From contig CAZXJV010000002.1 in assembly GCA_964641135.1 (NCBI GenBank), forward strand, positions 1-64,000: a stretch of 64,000 nt of DNA, read 5' to 3'. The stretch is from Teretinema sp964641135. Its GTDB lineage: Bacteria; Spirochaetota; Spirochaetia; Treponematales; Treponemataceae. The translations under genes and the position numbers were made by a program. Shown in pieces: positions 33,238 through 42,100 of this stretch. Numbering within the stretch: the first letter of the stretch is position 1; each line of letters begins with the position of its first letter. The notes beneath the pieces were generated by a model. The model made no database searches. It was not told where the DNA came from and saw only the letters and a program-made list of their open reading frames with translations.

Positions 33238-33979
33238 GACATATCTGGTAAAACTGCTCGATCACGACAGCTTTGCCGCTGCTGATCCATCGCGGAACGG
33301 ATTGCAGATAGCCAACTCGGGCAAACAGGTCAGACGTGCTGCGTTCGCGGTTGATGCATGTCTTGAAACGATAGAACGTGCCGCAGCCGCGCAGGCCGAT
33401 ATCCTTTGTGTGCATCATGGCCTTTTCTGGAAGGATCCCGAGCCGGTTACCGGAATGCACTACCGGAGGATTAAAACAGCTTTTGACGCCGATCTGGCCT
33501 TGTTTGCGTCCCATCTTCCGCTTGACGCGCATGGCGAACTTGGTAACAATATCGGTCTGTTGCGCCGGCTTGAATTACAGGAGCCGCAGCCTTTTGGTGA
33601 GTGGCGCGGGGCATGTATCGGCTGGAGAGGCATGTCCCCGCAGGCGCTTGATCTGGACACAGTAATCCGCAGGCTGTTCCCTGATGGAAAAACCGTACCC
33701 CATGTGTTACCGTTTGGTCCAAGGGCGATACGCTCGATCGGTATTATTTCCGGTGGAGCCGGTCATGAAGCCGATCAGGCTGTTTCGGCTGGATGTGACT
33801 TGTTTATCACCGGCGAGATAGGCCATGAACTGTACCATTATGCCCGGGAGCAGGGGCTTTCGGTACTGGCTGCGGGCCACTATCAGACGGAAACCATAGG
33901 GGTTCAGCTGCTTGCAGCCCATGTAGGGCGTGAAACCGGCGTGGATACCCTTTTTATAGATGTACCAACAGGCCTCTAA
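33218..33979 (+). CDS. Nif3-like dinuclear metal centre protein
   Basis: A 253-residue NIF3/YbgI family protein; the family forms toroidal hexamers with two metal ions per subunit. Metal-binding motifs ILCVHHGLFW (about 63-72) and the C-terminal AAGHYQTETIGV are present, with SHLPLDAHGELGNN between. The biochemical role of the family is unsettled; GTP cyclohydrolase type 2 is often written but poorly supported in most members. Start ATG at 33218, with GGAGG upstream inside the previous gene. Confidence 0.93.
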   Translation: MTTPEFETYLVKLLDHDSFAAADPSRNGLQIANSGKQVRRAAFAVDACLETIERAAAAQADILCVHHGLFWKDPEPVTGMHYRRIKTAFDADLALFASHLPLDAHGELGNNIGLLRRLELQEPQPFGEWRGACIGWRGMSPQALDLDTVIRRLFPDGKTVPHVLPFGPRAIRSIGIISGGAGHEADQAVSAGCDLFITGEIGHELYHYAREQGLSVLAAGHYQTETIGVQLLAAHVGRETGVDTLFIDVPTGL

Positions 33980-34010
33980 TCAGGCCATTTTTCTGAGCCA
34001 AGGAGTAAGA

Positions 34011-34559
34011 ATGAGCAACCTGAAAAACCGTTCCCTGTATATCCCGTTTATATTAACAGCCGCAGTGGTGTTAGTAGACCAGGTAACCAAGATAGCTGTC
34101 GCGGCTCTGGTGCGGCCCTATACTGTCGGGTTTTCACTGTTCGGTGATTTTTTCAGAATTATACATGTATATAATCCCGGAATTGCATTCAGTATTGGCG
34201 GGGACCTGCCGCAAACTATTCGCAGTTTTGTTTTTGGCCTCCTGCCTCTTGCCGGTATTGCCTTTGTACTTGCGTTATATTTCCGGACAAACACCTTTAC
34301 CCGCCTGCAGCGCTGGTGCATTGCCGGTATTGTCGGCGGCGGCATCGGTAATCTGATAGACAGGTTTTTCAGACCGGAGGGTGTACTGGATTTTCTGGAT
34401 GTCAAATTCTATGGATTGTTCGGTCTTGAGCGCTGGCCGACCTTCAACGTTGCGGATTCTGCAATCGTGGTTTGCGGTATAATCATGGTTATTGCAGTTT
34501 TTTTGCAGACCCGCAGTGAAAGCCAGTCGGCCGGATCCGCGTCCGGCACAGAGGCCTGA
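34011..34559 (+). CDS. lspA: lipoprotein signal peptidase II
   Basis: A 182-residue membrane aspartyl protease that cleaves prolipoprotein signals before the lipidated Cys. Four membrane helices are visible. The catalytic Asp residues are in GGGIGNLIDRFF and NVADSAIVV; VVLVDQVTK and NPGIAFS are further family motifs. The ATG at 34011 has AAGGAG 5 nt upstream; longer starts run into the Nif3 gene. The many lipoproteins in this window are its clients. Confidence 0.96.
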   Translation: MSNLKNRSLYIPFILTAAVVLVDQVTKIAVAALVRPYTVGFSLFGDFFRIIHVYNPGIAFSIGGDLPQTIRSFVFGLLPLAGIAFVLALYFRTNTFTRLQRWCIAGIVGGGIGNLIDRFFRPEGVLDFLDVKFYGLFGLERWPTFNVADSAIVVCGIIMVIAVFLQTRSESQSAGSASGTEA

Positions 34560-34560
34560 C

Positions 34561-34836
34561 GTGAGCAAAAAAACCAATACACTGCTGTTTATTGCAGCCG
34601 GAACAGTTGTCAACCTGGTTTTGGCGGTGCTGTTGATGTTTGTTTTTTTTCTGATCTCTGCATCAATTACCAGACTGACGGGCTGGAATCCGGAGCTGCT
34701 GTTACCCTTCGGTTTTTTGGCAGCCTTGATACTGTCCATGATCATATATCGCAGGCTGGTGAAATGGGTGATCGCCCGCTTCAATCTTGCAGACAGTTTG
34801 GGGCCGCTTATTGCTCCGCGAGTGCGCAGGGATTAA
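34561..34836 (+). CDS. small two-helix membrane protein
   Basis: A 91-residue protein starting at GTG 34561, one base after the lspA stop. It has two membrane helices (LLFIAAGTVVNLVLAVLLMFVFF and LLLPFGFLAALILSMIIYR) and a basic C-terminus. The tight link to lspA indicates one operon. The family is not recognised and the start is inferred from context. Confidence 0.7.
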   Translation: MSKKTNTLLFIAAGTVVNLVLAVLLMFVFFLISASITRLTGWNPELLLPFGFLAALILSMIIYRRLVKWVIARFNLADSLGPLIAPRVRRD

Positions 34837-34851
34837 GCAGATCCCTGTTGC

Positions 34852-36504
34852 TTAATAACCGTCGGACAGTTCGCGGTTAAGGTCTCTTTGGCACAATTCC
34901 TGATACACCAGGGCCCGTACCTTGAGCTTTGCCTTTATTTCAGGGGCAAAGGGCATATAGCGCCAGAATACACCGCGAACTTCCTTGGATAATTTCTGGA
35001 TACCGTCGCTTTCCTTGAGCATCCACAACAGGTAATCATTGATAAAATATTCTTTTACATCACCCTTCAGTTTTTGCGACTGGAACCATTGGTAGTAGTT
35101 ACCGGTCAAGCCTTCTTCCATCCAGTAGTATGAGGCTTTTTCTTTTGCTACCTGCCAGCGGAGATCTGCAACGGCTGTCAGTACCGCAACCTGAAGGTTC
35201 TTTGCATACATCGGAATGGCAATGCGGCCGCGGCTGGTAACACGGTTGTAGCGATCAAAGGGCTCCCAGCAAAAACCGTAGTCTCCGTAGGTGGGCAGTA
35301 TGATTACAAAGGGTGGTATCCGGTTCAGCTGGCTTTTATATTGCCGGCAGTAGGCTTCAGGATCAATGCTTTCCAGCCACCGCATGGTTTCAAGGATGTT
35401 TTCGCGGATCCCGACTTCGCGGGAGGAACTGTGAAAGTACTCTCGTGTCAAAAAGGGGAAGTGGTTGCCCTGGCGCCCGCAAGACATCTTTGCCATCTGA
35501 CGGATGGTATCAAATTCAGCAGCAACACCGGAGCTGTTTGTTACTCCGCCGCCTGATTCATCAACCTTTTGCTGCAGGGAACGGACGTCAGCATCAGCTT
35601 CCTGGCAATCCCGTAAAAAGGCAGCAAGATCCTTATCCAGAGAAATAAGAGTACGCATGCCCTCGGAAAGATCATTCATCGCGCGTTTTTGAGCCTCTGT
35701 AAACGGAGCCTTCACACCGGTAAAACCGGGAAGACTTTCGTGATCGAAAATTCCTTCCAGCTTGCGTTTGAGTTCGCCTTCATAGCGCAGTCGTTCCTCG
35801 CTTTTTGCCCTGAGCAGGTTTTCTGCACTTTGCAGTTTCCCCTGGGCCTTGCTCAGCAGCTGCTGGAACCGGGATGAGTCGTCCTTGCTTTTGCTTTTAA
35901 CTTCATCAGTTGTTGAAGGATTGATACGGCCCCGGCCGATTTCGCGCAGCCATTCATCAATATAGTACAGGGGTTCACCGTAAGGATTTTCATCAATAAC
36001 CCTGGAGAACATCTCCCGTTGTTCAGGCGACAGAAGGGTTGGCAAAACAAGGCCGAAACGCAGTGCGTATTTTTTTTCGGGGATTGCAGTTCCTGCTCCG
36101 GCCTTTAATGCCAGGTGCTGGGCAAAGTCCCACCAGGCGGTAATAAGCTGCTGGCGGTATACACCCCGATCTTTGGGATCCTGACAGGTCAGATATTTGG
36201 AAAGGATTGTATGTACGCGCTGTGCGGATTCGTTTTCACCGCCCAGCACTTTTTTATAGTAGGCTGGTGTTTCAAAAAGACTGTGCCCGCTGACAGCCAG
36301 TGTTTGTGTTACTTCCGGGAATGTTGCAACAGTCAGATCAACATCGTTTGGTGTTGATTCGCCTTTACCGACAGCTTCTTTTGAAGAAGAAAACAGGTTC
36401 TGTTTGGACAGGGCAGGTTTTGTGCGCTGGGCCGGAAGGACAGGTGTGTCATCCAGTAATGCAGCAAGTTCCGGATCAAGTCCAAGATCGCTGAAGTCAC
36501 TCAT
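34852..36504 (-). CDS. conserved large protein of unknown function
   Basis: A 550-residue soluble protein. Residues 1-60 are acidic and low-complexity. About 60-230 are helical; a coiled coil rich in Lys, Glu, Leu and Ser (about 240-350) follows; the C-terminal 200 residues are rich in Tyr, Trp and Arg (FCWEPFDRYNRVTSRGRIAIPMY segment included). The start ATG at 36504 avoids the tRNA-Ala region, through which the frame stays open. No ribosome-binding site is evident. It is probably transcribed with the tRNA just upstream. No family recognised. Confidence 0.72.
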   Translation of the reverse strand: MSDFSDLGLDPELAALLDDTPVLPAQRTKPALSKQNLFSSSKEAVGKGESTPNDVDLTVATFPEVTQTLAVSGHSLFETPAYYKKVLGGENESAQRVHTILSKYLTCQDPKDRGVYRQQLITAWWDFAQHLALKAGAGTAIPEKKYALRFGLVLPTLLSPEQREMFSRVIDENPYGEPLYYIDEWLREIGRGRINPSTTDEVKSKSKDDSSRFQQLLSKAQGKLQSAENLLRAKSEERLRYEGELKRKLEGIFDHESLPGFTGVKAPFTEAQKRAMNDLSEGMRTLISLDKDLAAFLRDCQEADADVRSLQQKVDESGGGVTNSSGVAAEFDTIRQMAKMSCGRQGNHFPFLTREYFHSSSREVGIRENILETMRWLESIDPEAYCRQYKSQLNRIPPFVIILPTYGDYGFCWEPFDRYNRVTSRGRIAIPMYAKNLQVAVLTAVADLRWQVAKEKASYYWMEEGLTGNYYQWFQSQKLKGDVKEYFINDYLLWMLKESDGIQKLSKEVRGVFWRYMPFAPEIKAKLKVRALVYQELCQRDLNRELSDGY

Positions 36505-36554
36505 TGGTATTTCTTTGTGTGAGTAAGTGCCGGTATGACAGGAAGGAAAACTCG

Positions 36555-36628
<74 letters not shown>

Positions 36629-36731
36629 GAGGTAGGCAGAGTATAGCAACATCAGGCCAAAAAGGTCAAGTCCTTTTAATGAAAAGACATCCATACCATC
36701 ATCGTACTTGAAGTGACGTTACTTGTCAAAG

Positions 36732-36756
36732 AAAAAAAGTGCGCCGGTTGGCTGCA
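36732..36756 (-). terminator. pbpC terminator
   Basis: On the minus strand TGC-A-GCC and GGCGCA pair around loop AACC with one bulge, and C then T7 follow. It begins 4 nt after the stop codon. The stem is short. Confidence 0.5.
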
Positions 36757-36759
36757 GAA

Positions 36760-39141
36760 TCAGTTCTCACCGGTATTTCCGGATGTGATTGTAATACGTA
36801 CAGTTGCAGATCTTCCGAGTGAATCAACAACTGTTATATCCCATGATCCGTTTTCACCTTTCCAGAGCAGAAGTTCCTGGGGTTTTGACCGGCCCAAAAA
36901 AGCAGAATTGGCAAACCAGAACAGCTCTGTTGTTTCTGCATCTGCCGATGCCTCTAGCACGAGCTGCCGGTATTTGTCAGCGTCCGGTGGTATGACATAG
37001 GTAGTGTTATTGAGCGGAGACAAAATGAACGGAGGCCAGCCTTCTGCGCGCCTCGACAGGCGGTCCAGATCTTCCGGCCAGGGCGGGGGGGCAAGCCGGG
37101 GAAGGCCCGCCTGTTCAAACAGGCGGGCAAGATCGCTGGGCCAGAATTCGCGTACTTCGCTGCGGATGTGGGGCCCGGACGTTTCTTCTGTGCGCCAGCC
37201 GGTACGGGTATCTATGTGAACACGTCTGTGAATCGAACAGGGCGTGATTGGCGAAACACCGGGAATAAACCAGGTGTTTACAAGGGTTGGACAGTCCGGA
37301 GAAGGTATTCCTCCTGAAACAGAGCAGACCGGAACGGCACTTACGCCGTAAGGGGGACTCTCCGGCTTAAGCCGGGTTTCTTCCGGAGTTGCTGCAAGCA
37401 GTGCATCAATAATTCCGAACTGAAGCGGTGCGGCCATAAGCCTGCCGATGAAGGCAGTATTCCCTTCGCCGGAAAAATTACCTATCCAGACAACCAGTAC
37501 ATAGCGGTCAAAGACTGCTACTGACCAGCTGTCCTTGAACCCGATGGATGTCCCTGTTTTCCAGCCAACAGGGACGCCTGTGCTGGTATCAGGCCGTACC
37601 CGTTCCGGGGGAGGGTTGCGTTCCATCATGCGCAGGGTAACCCATGCCGCTTCTTCGGAAAAAAGGCGGGAACCGGATGAAGGTGCCGGAACAGGTACAG
37701 AAGCATTCCGGGTATTCCGGAGCGCACGCTGTGCTGACGGATAAAACTGAAGCGGGCGGAAGAAACCCTTGCCGGGCAATGCTGCATACAGTTGAACAAG
37801 TTCCATCATTGTAAGCTCTGCACTGCCGAGTACGATTGAAAGGCCATAGTGTTCGCGTGAGCGCAATCCGCGTATCCCGGCCTTGTGCAGCAGATCCCAC
37901 AGATCCGGATTTTCAAGACGGTTGGCCAGGTGCACGGCGGGGATGTTGCGGCTGTCTGCAAGTGCATCCCAGGCTTTTACCGGTCCCTTGTAATCGCTTT
38001 GATAATTGTCGGGAGTATATTCGTTAAAGCTTTGCGGAGTATCGCGAAGCATTGTTTCCGGATGTATAAGACCCTGTTCCAGGGCAAGGGCATAAATAAA
38101 GGGCTTGAGAGTCGAGCCCGGCGAACGCCTGGCAGTTGTGCCGTTGACCATTCCCTGTATGGAATCATTGTACCAGTCGGCCGAGCCGACAGCCGCCAGA
38201 ACCTCCATGGTTGTGTGATCGATCAGGAGGATACTGCCGTTACTGACACCCCATGTGCGGTTGCGTCCGATATAGGCGGAAAGATGATCCTCGCACAGAC
38301 TTTGCAGCCTGTGGTCGATCGTTGTGCGCTGTGTGTGACCTTTTGCTGCGGGATCAAGAGCCAGAAACTCGCTGTGATGCAGGGCCCGGCGGGGAAAGCG
38401 GGCCTGGACCGCAGGCGCCATGCTCATTTCACTGCCGATGAGTGCATCAGCAGGTCGTGCCGTTACCCAGCGCTGATACAGGCTTGAACGGGCATCCAGC
38501 AGTTCGGCCGGTACCACTCCCTGAAGAGGTCCCCTGCGAACCGGATTTTGCGGAATTACCGCCAGCATGAGCATTTCTCCGGTAGTCAGATCACGGGGAT
38601 GACAGCCGAAGTAAAACCATGATGCAGCGGTAAAGCCCTCTATATTGCCGCCCATCGGAGCAAGATTCATCCATGCTTCAAGTATCTCCTGCTTGCTGAA
38701 ACAGGTCTCCAAAAAAAGTGCAGCTGCGATCTGAATAATTTTGCCGGGAAGCCTGTGTGTTTCAAGTTTGAAGCGCAGGCGGGCTGTCTGCATGGAAATG
38801 GTGGACGCGCCTACACGGCGTTCGCGCTTGATATAGGTTTGCCATCCTGCGCGAAACAGGGCCGGAATGTTGATACCGTGGTGTCCGTAAAAGAACTGGT
38901 CTTCCTGCAGTAGTACCGCTTCGATAAGCTCGGGCGGATAGTCTGCAAGCGGGGAACGCATGCGGTAGCGCTCCTCGCGGTTGAGAAACACATGCAGCAG
39001 TGTTCCGTCGCGATCCATGAATGCGGTGGAAAAAGGCAGCGGTGCCAGTATAGAACCGAAAATACTGTTCCAGACAAGCACCGCGGCCGCTATAAGGGGC
39101 GGGACTGCCAGTCCCGCCCCGATCAGCCGGCGCTTCTTCAC
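36760..39141 (-). CDS. pbpC: penicillin-binding protein 1C
   Basis: A 793-residue bifunctional class A PBP. One N-terminal membrane helix (about 6-28) is followed by a glycosyltransferase domain (LLQEDQFFYGHHGIN, GASTISMQTARL, ETCFSKQEILEAWMN), a transpeptidase domain with SPGSTLKP (SxxK, about 344), SRN and KTGTS, and a C-terminal BiPBP domain. GTG start at 39141 overlaps the TGA of the alpha-2-macroglobulin gene (GTGA), so the two are translationally coupled. PBP1C with a bacterial alpha-2-macroglobulin is a conserved pair thought to repair cell-wall damage and trap attacking proteases. Confidence 0.95.
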   Translation of the reverse strand: MKKRRLIGAGLAVPPLIAAAVLVWNSIFGSILAPLPFSTAFMDRDGTLLHVFLNREERYRMRSPLADYPPELIEAVLLQEDQFFYGHHGINIPALFRAGWQTYIKRERRVGASTISMQTARLRFKLETHRLPGKIIQIAAALFLETCFSKQEILEAWMNLAPMGGNIEGFTAASWFYFGCHPRDLTTGEMLMLAVIPQNPVRRGPLQGVVPAELLDARSSLYQRWVTARPADALIGSEMSMAPAVQARFPRRALHHSEFLALDPAAKGHTQRTTIDHRLQSLCEDHLSAYIGRNRTWGVSNGSILLIDHTTMEVLAAVGSADWYNDSIQGMVNGTTARRSPGSTLKPFIYALALEQGLIHPETMLRDTPQSFNEYTPDNYQSDYKGPVKAWDALADSRNIPAVHLANRLENPDLWDLLHKAGIRGLRSREHYGLSIVLGSAELTMMELVQLYAALPGKGFFRPLQFYPSAQRALRNTRNASVPVPAPSSGSRLFSEEAAWVTLRMMERNPPPERVRPDTSTGVPVGWKTGTSIGFKDSWSVAVFDRYVLVVWIGNFSGEGNTAFIGRLMAAPLQFGIIDALLAATPEETRLKPESPPYGVSAVPVCSVSGGIPSPDCPTLVNTWFIPGVSPITPCSIHRRVHIDTRTGWRTEETSGPHIRSEVREFWPSDLARLFEQAGLPRLAPPPWPEDLDRLSRRAEGWPPFILSPLNNTTYVIPPDADKYRQLVLEASADAETTELFWFANSAFLGRSKPQELLLWKGENGSWDITVVDSLGRSATVRITITSGNTGEN

Positions 39142-42100
39142 CGGCCGGTAACCGTAAAGTCTTCCTGGGGCCGCAGGGCCCACAGGGATTTATTATACAA
39201 GGCTTCTGCGAACAGGGGGGGGACGGTAAAGCGTCCGGCGTTTACGGCCCTGGTCTGGTAGGTAAAACTGCCAAGGCGGGTATCAACCGTACCGAACACA
39301 ACAATGCGGTCTTCGCGGATATCAACATAGGCCGGCCGCCATGCAGAACCTGACCCGCCAGTGCGGATAGACTGGGTATCCGGTTCAAGACCGGCAGGGA
39401 GCAGATCGACCAGCGCCACATCGTAGACGGGAGATCCGGTCAGGCTGCGGAAGTTGAGTTTGACTGTAACTACATCGCCGACCGCCGCCGTTGTTATGCG
39501 GCGCCCTGAGCTGTCCATGTATTCGCGGTACACTTCAATGCCGTTTTTGGTTTCCGTTTTGGGAACCTCGCGGTCAAAGCCGGCCTGGGTAACCTGCCAG
39601 AACAGGTGAAGCCGCTCACGGTTTTGCAGCGCCAGGGCTGTCGCATCGCGGGAGAAGGGGGTGGTAACAAGCCGTTCACCTTGCGGTGCCAGAGCCCGTG
39701 TTGATTTATCCGCCAGGATCTCGCTGATGGTTATCCGCGCCGAGTCAAGGGCGGGTGCCGCCGTAAGGTAGGCGTCAATCGCCATCAGGGCCAGGTTTGC
39801 AGAATGGGTGGTGTACTGCTGACCCGAGAGCTGATCGGCCATCGAAGCAAGGAGTTCTTCCTGCACCTCGTTGAGCCTTCGGGGGAAGTGGCGCGCCGTG
39901 ATATTCAAATAAATGGAGCTGTACCCAAGGCTGTCCATGTAGCGCCAGTCGCCCTGCCGTGCCATCTGCTTCACAGCTTTGCCAAGCTGGATGGATGCTT
40001 CAAGGTCCAGCTTGAGCAGCGCCTGGGTGCCGGCCAGATACAGAGCGGCAAGTCCGGTGTCGGCATTGCGGCCGGCAGCGGCGATATCGCGTTTGAGGGT
40101 TTCCACAAAGCTGGTAGTTACCTGGCCGTTCAGGGTAAGAACATAGACCGCGTAGGCGCGGGTGTCCAGGTTCCAGGAACTGGTGCCGCCCGACCGTGCA
40201 ATAGTGCGCAGTGCGTCCATGGTGTTTGACATAAAGGTGTCGGGTACATAGTAGCCTTTGCTGCGCGCATCGGTGAGGAAGTGGGCGCTGTATGTGGTGA
40301 TCCAGGGATCAGACTCTGACAAGGCTGTCCAGATACCGATGGACTTGTCGCTTTTTGCCCGTGCCTGCAATATGGAGATGATGCGGTTTACCGCCTGTTC
40401 TGTTTCCTGTCTGGTAAAGGAGAACTCCTTCTGGAATTCCGGATACAGGAAGGGCCATGCGGCGCTGACCAGCTGTTCGGAACAGCCATAGGGGAATGTT
40501 TTGAGGAAGAAGTTTAGTCCCCTTGCCATACCCATCGGCAGCCAGGAAAGACTGGCTTCGCGTGTGGCAAATTCTTCATACAGGGTGCGGTCCAGTTTTA
40601 TTTCTGCAGAACCTGTTTTAAGGGCGCCGGTTTGCAGACTTACACGATAGGGTACGGCCGGCCGGATGCTCATGTAGCTGGCCAGCTGGCTGCGTTCATT
40701 GCCGCTTGAGGCAAAGAAGCGCAGCTCGGCACCGCCGAGCGGACCTGCAGCCTTTACTCTGACTGTCAGGGTCTGGTCGCGTCCTTCGGGTATCTGCAAC
40801 GTCATACGGCTTTCGCCTGTCACGCTCAGATGGGCGCTTGGTTTTATTTCAAAGGCGATGCGTGCGTCCTCACCTGAACCTTTCAGGTTGTTGGTTACCG
40901 TGACGGCGACATCGAACTCGTCTCCGGGAGCAGCCATCATCGGGGCGTTTGGCGAGATGATAAAGCTGTCGCGTACCAGACCCCGGTCGTCTGCGGCACC
41001 GAGAGCCTGATCGGAAACTGCAACAGCCATGACTCGCACCGTGCCGTTAAAGTAGTCCGGGATGCGCCAGGTGACGGTGCGTTTTTCGGGGCCGGAGTCC
41101 ATGATTCCGGACCAGAAAGCGACCGGCTGGTTCTGTTTGCGTTTGAAGGGGTTAAGGTTTCTGCCCAGCAGTTCATCATAGCCTGCGCCGCCGCCCATCG
41201 CGGCAAGGGAATTGGCAATGCGGAATTCGGGTAACAGCAGGTCAAGGATCTGGGCTGTACGCACCTCGAGAGCCCGTTTCTGGAAGAAGAATGCCAGCGG
41301 ATCGGGCGTTTTATAACCGGCAAGCTGCAGGATTCCTTCGTCAACAGCGTAAATAATGATTTTACCGGGTCTGGATGTTGACCAGGTGACAGGCAAGTCC
41401 TGTCCGGGCTTTATATCGCCCGGGAAATCAAGGCTAATGCGGTTTGTCTTGCTTTCCTTGCTGATTGAGAACGGTACCGACCCGTAGCTGAACGGCGCCA
41501 TGTAAATTTCAGGCGAAGAAAGGGAGCGGGTGTAGGCGACGTTGATATAGCCGTTGTCTTCCAGACCGCGGGGTACGGTGATGGTCTGCATTGTGGTGTT
41601 TCCGGTACTCTTGAACCATTTATGGGCATAGACCTTGTCGCGTTCTATTGTAATCAGACCTGCTCCCTCATAGGGAGCCTTGATCATCAGCTCGATGGTT
41701 TCGCCCTCGGCAAAGTCTGTGCGGTTAAGGGTGATCTCAAGTTCTGCCGTACGTGTAAGGCTGCGTTCGACGTTCTGTGTACCGGCAACCGAGAAAGCAA
41801 TACGATTGTATTCAAGTCCATCCTGTCCGGTTATAACCAGTTCAAACTCGCCGCTGGCTGCGCTGGGCAGGCGGTAATCAAGGCCGGCAGCAGGAATATT
41901 GTGGCGGGTTTGGCTTACAGGATAGGCCTTGCGGACTGACTGGTAGCGATACACGCCGTTTGGCTGACGTACCAGTACGGAAACGTACCGCATCTCGTTC
42001 AGGCTGAATACAAGATCCCTGACGGCGGTGCGTTTCAGATCGGGATCTATGGCCAGAATGTTTACCATGCGTACAGAATCTCGACGGATGAAGGATAAGG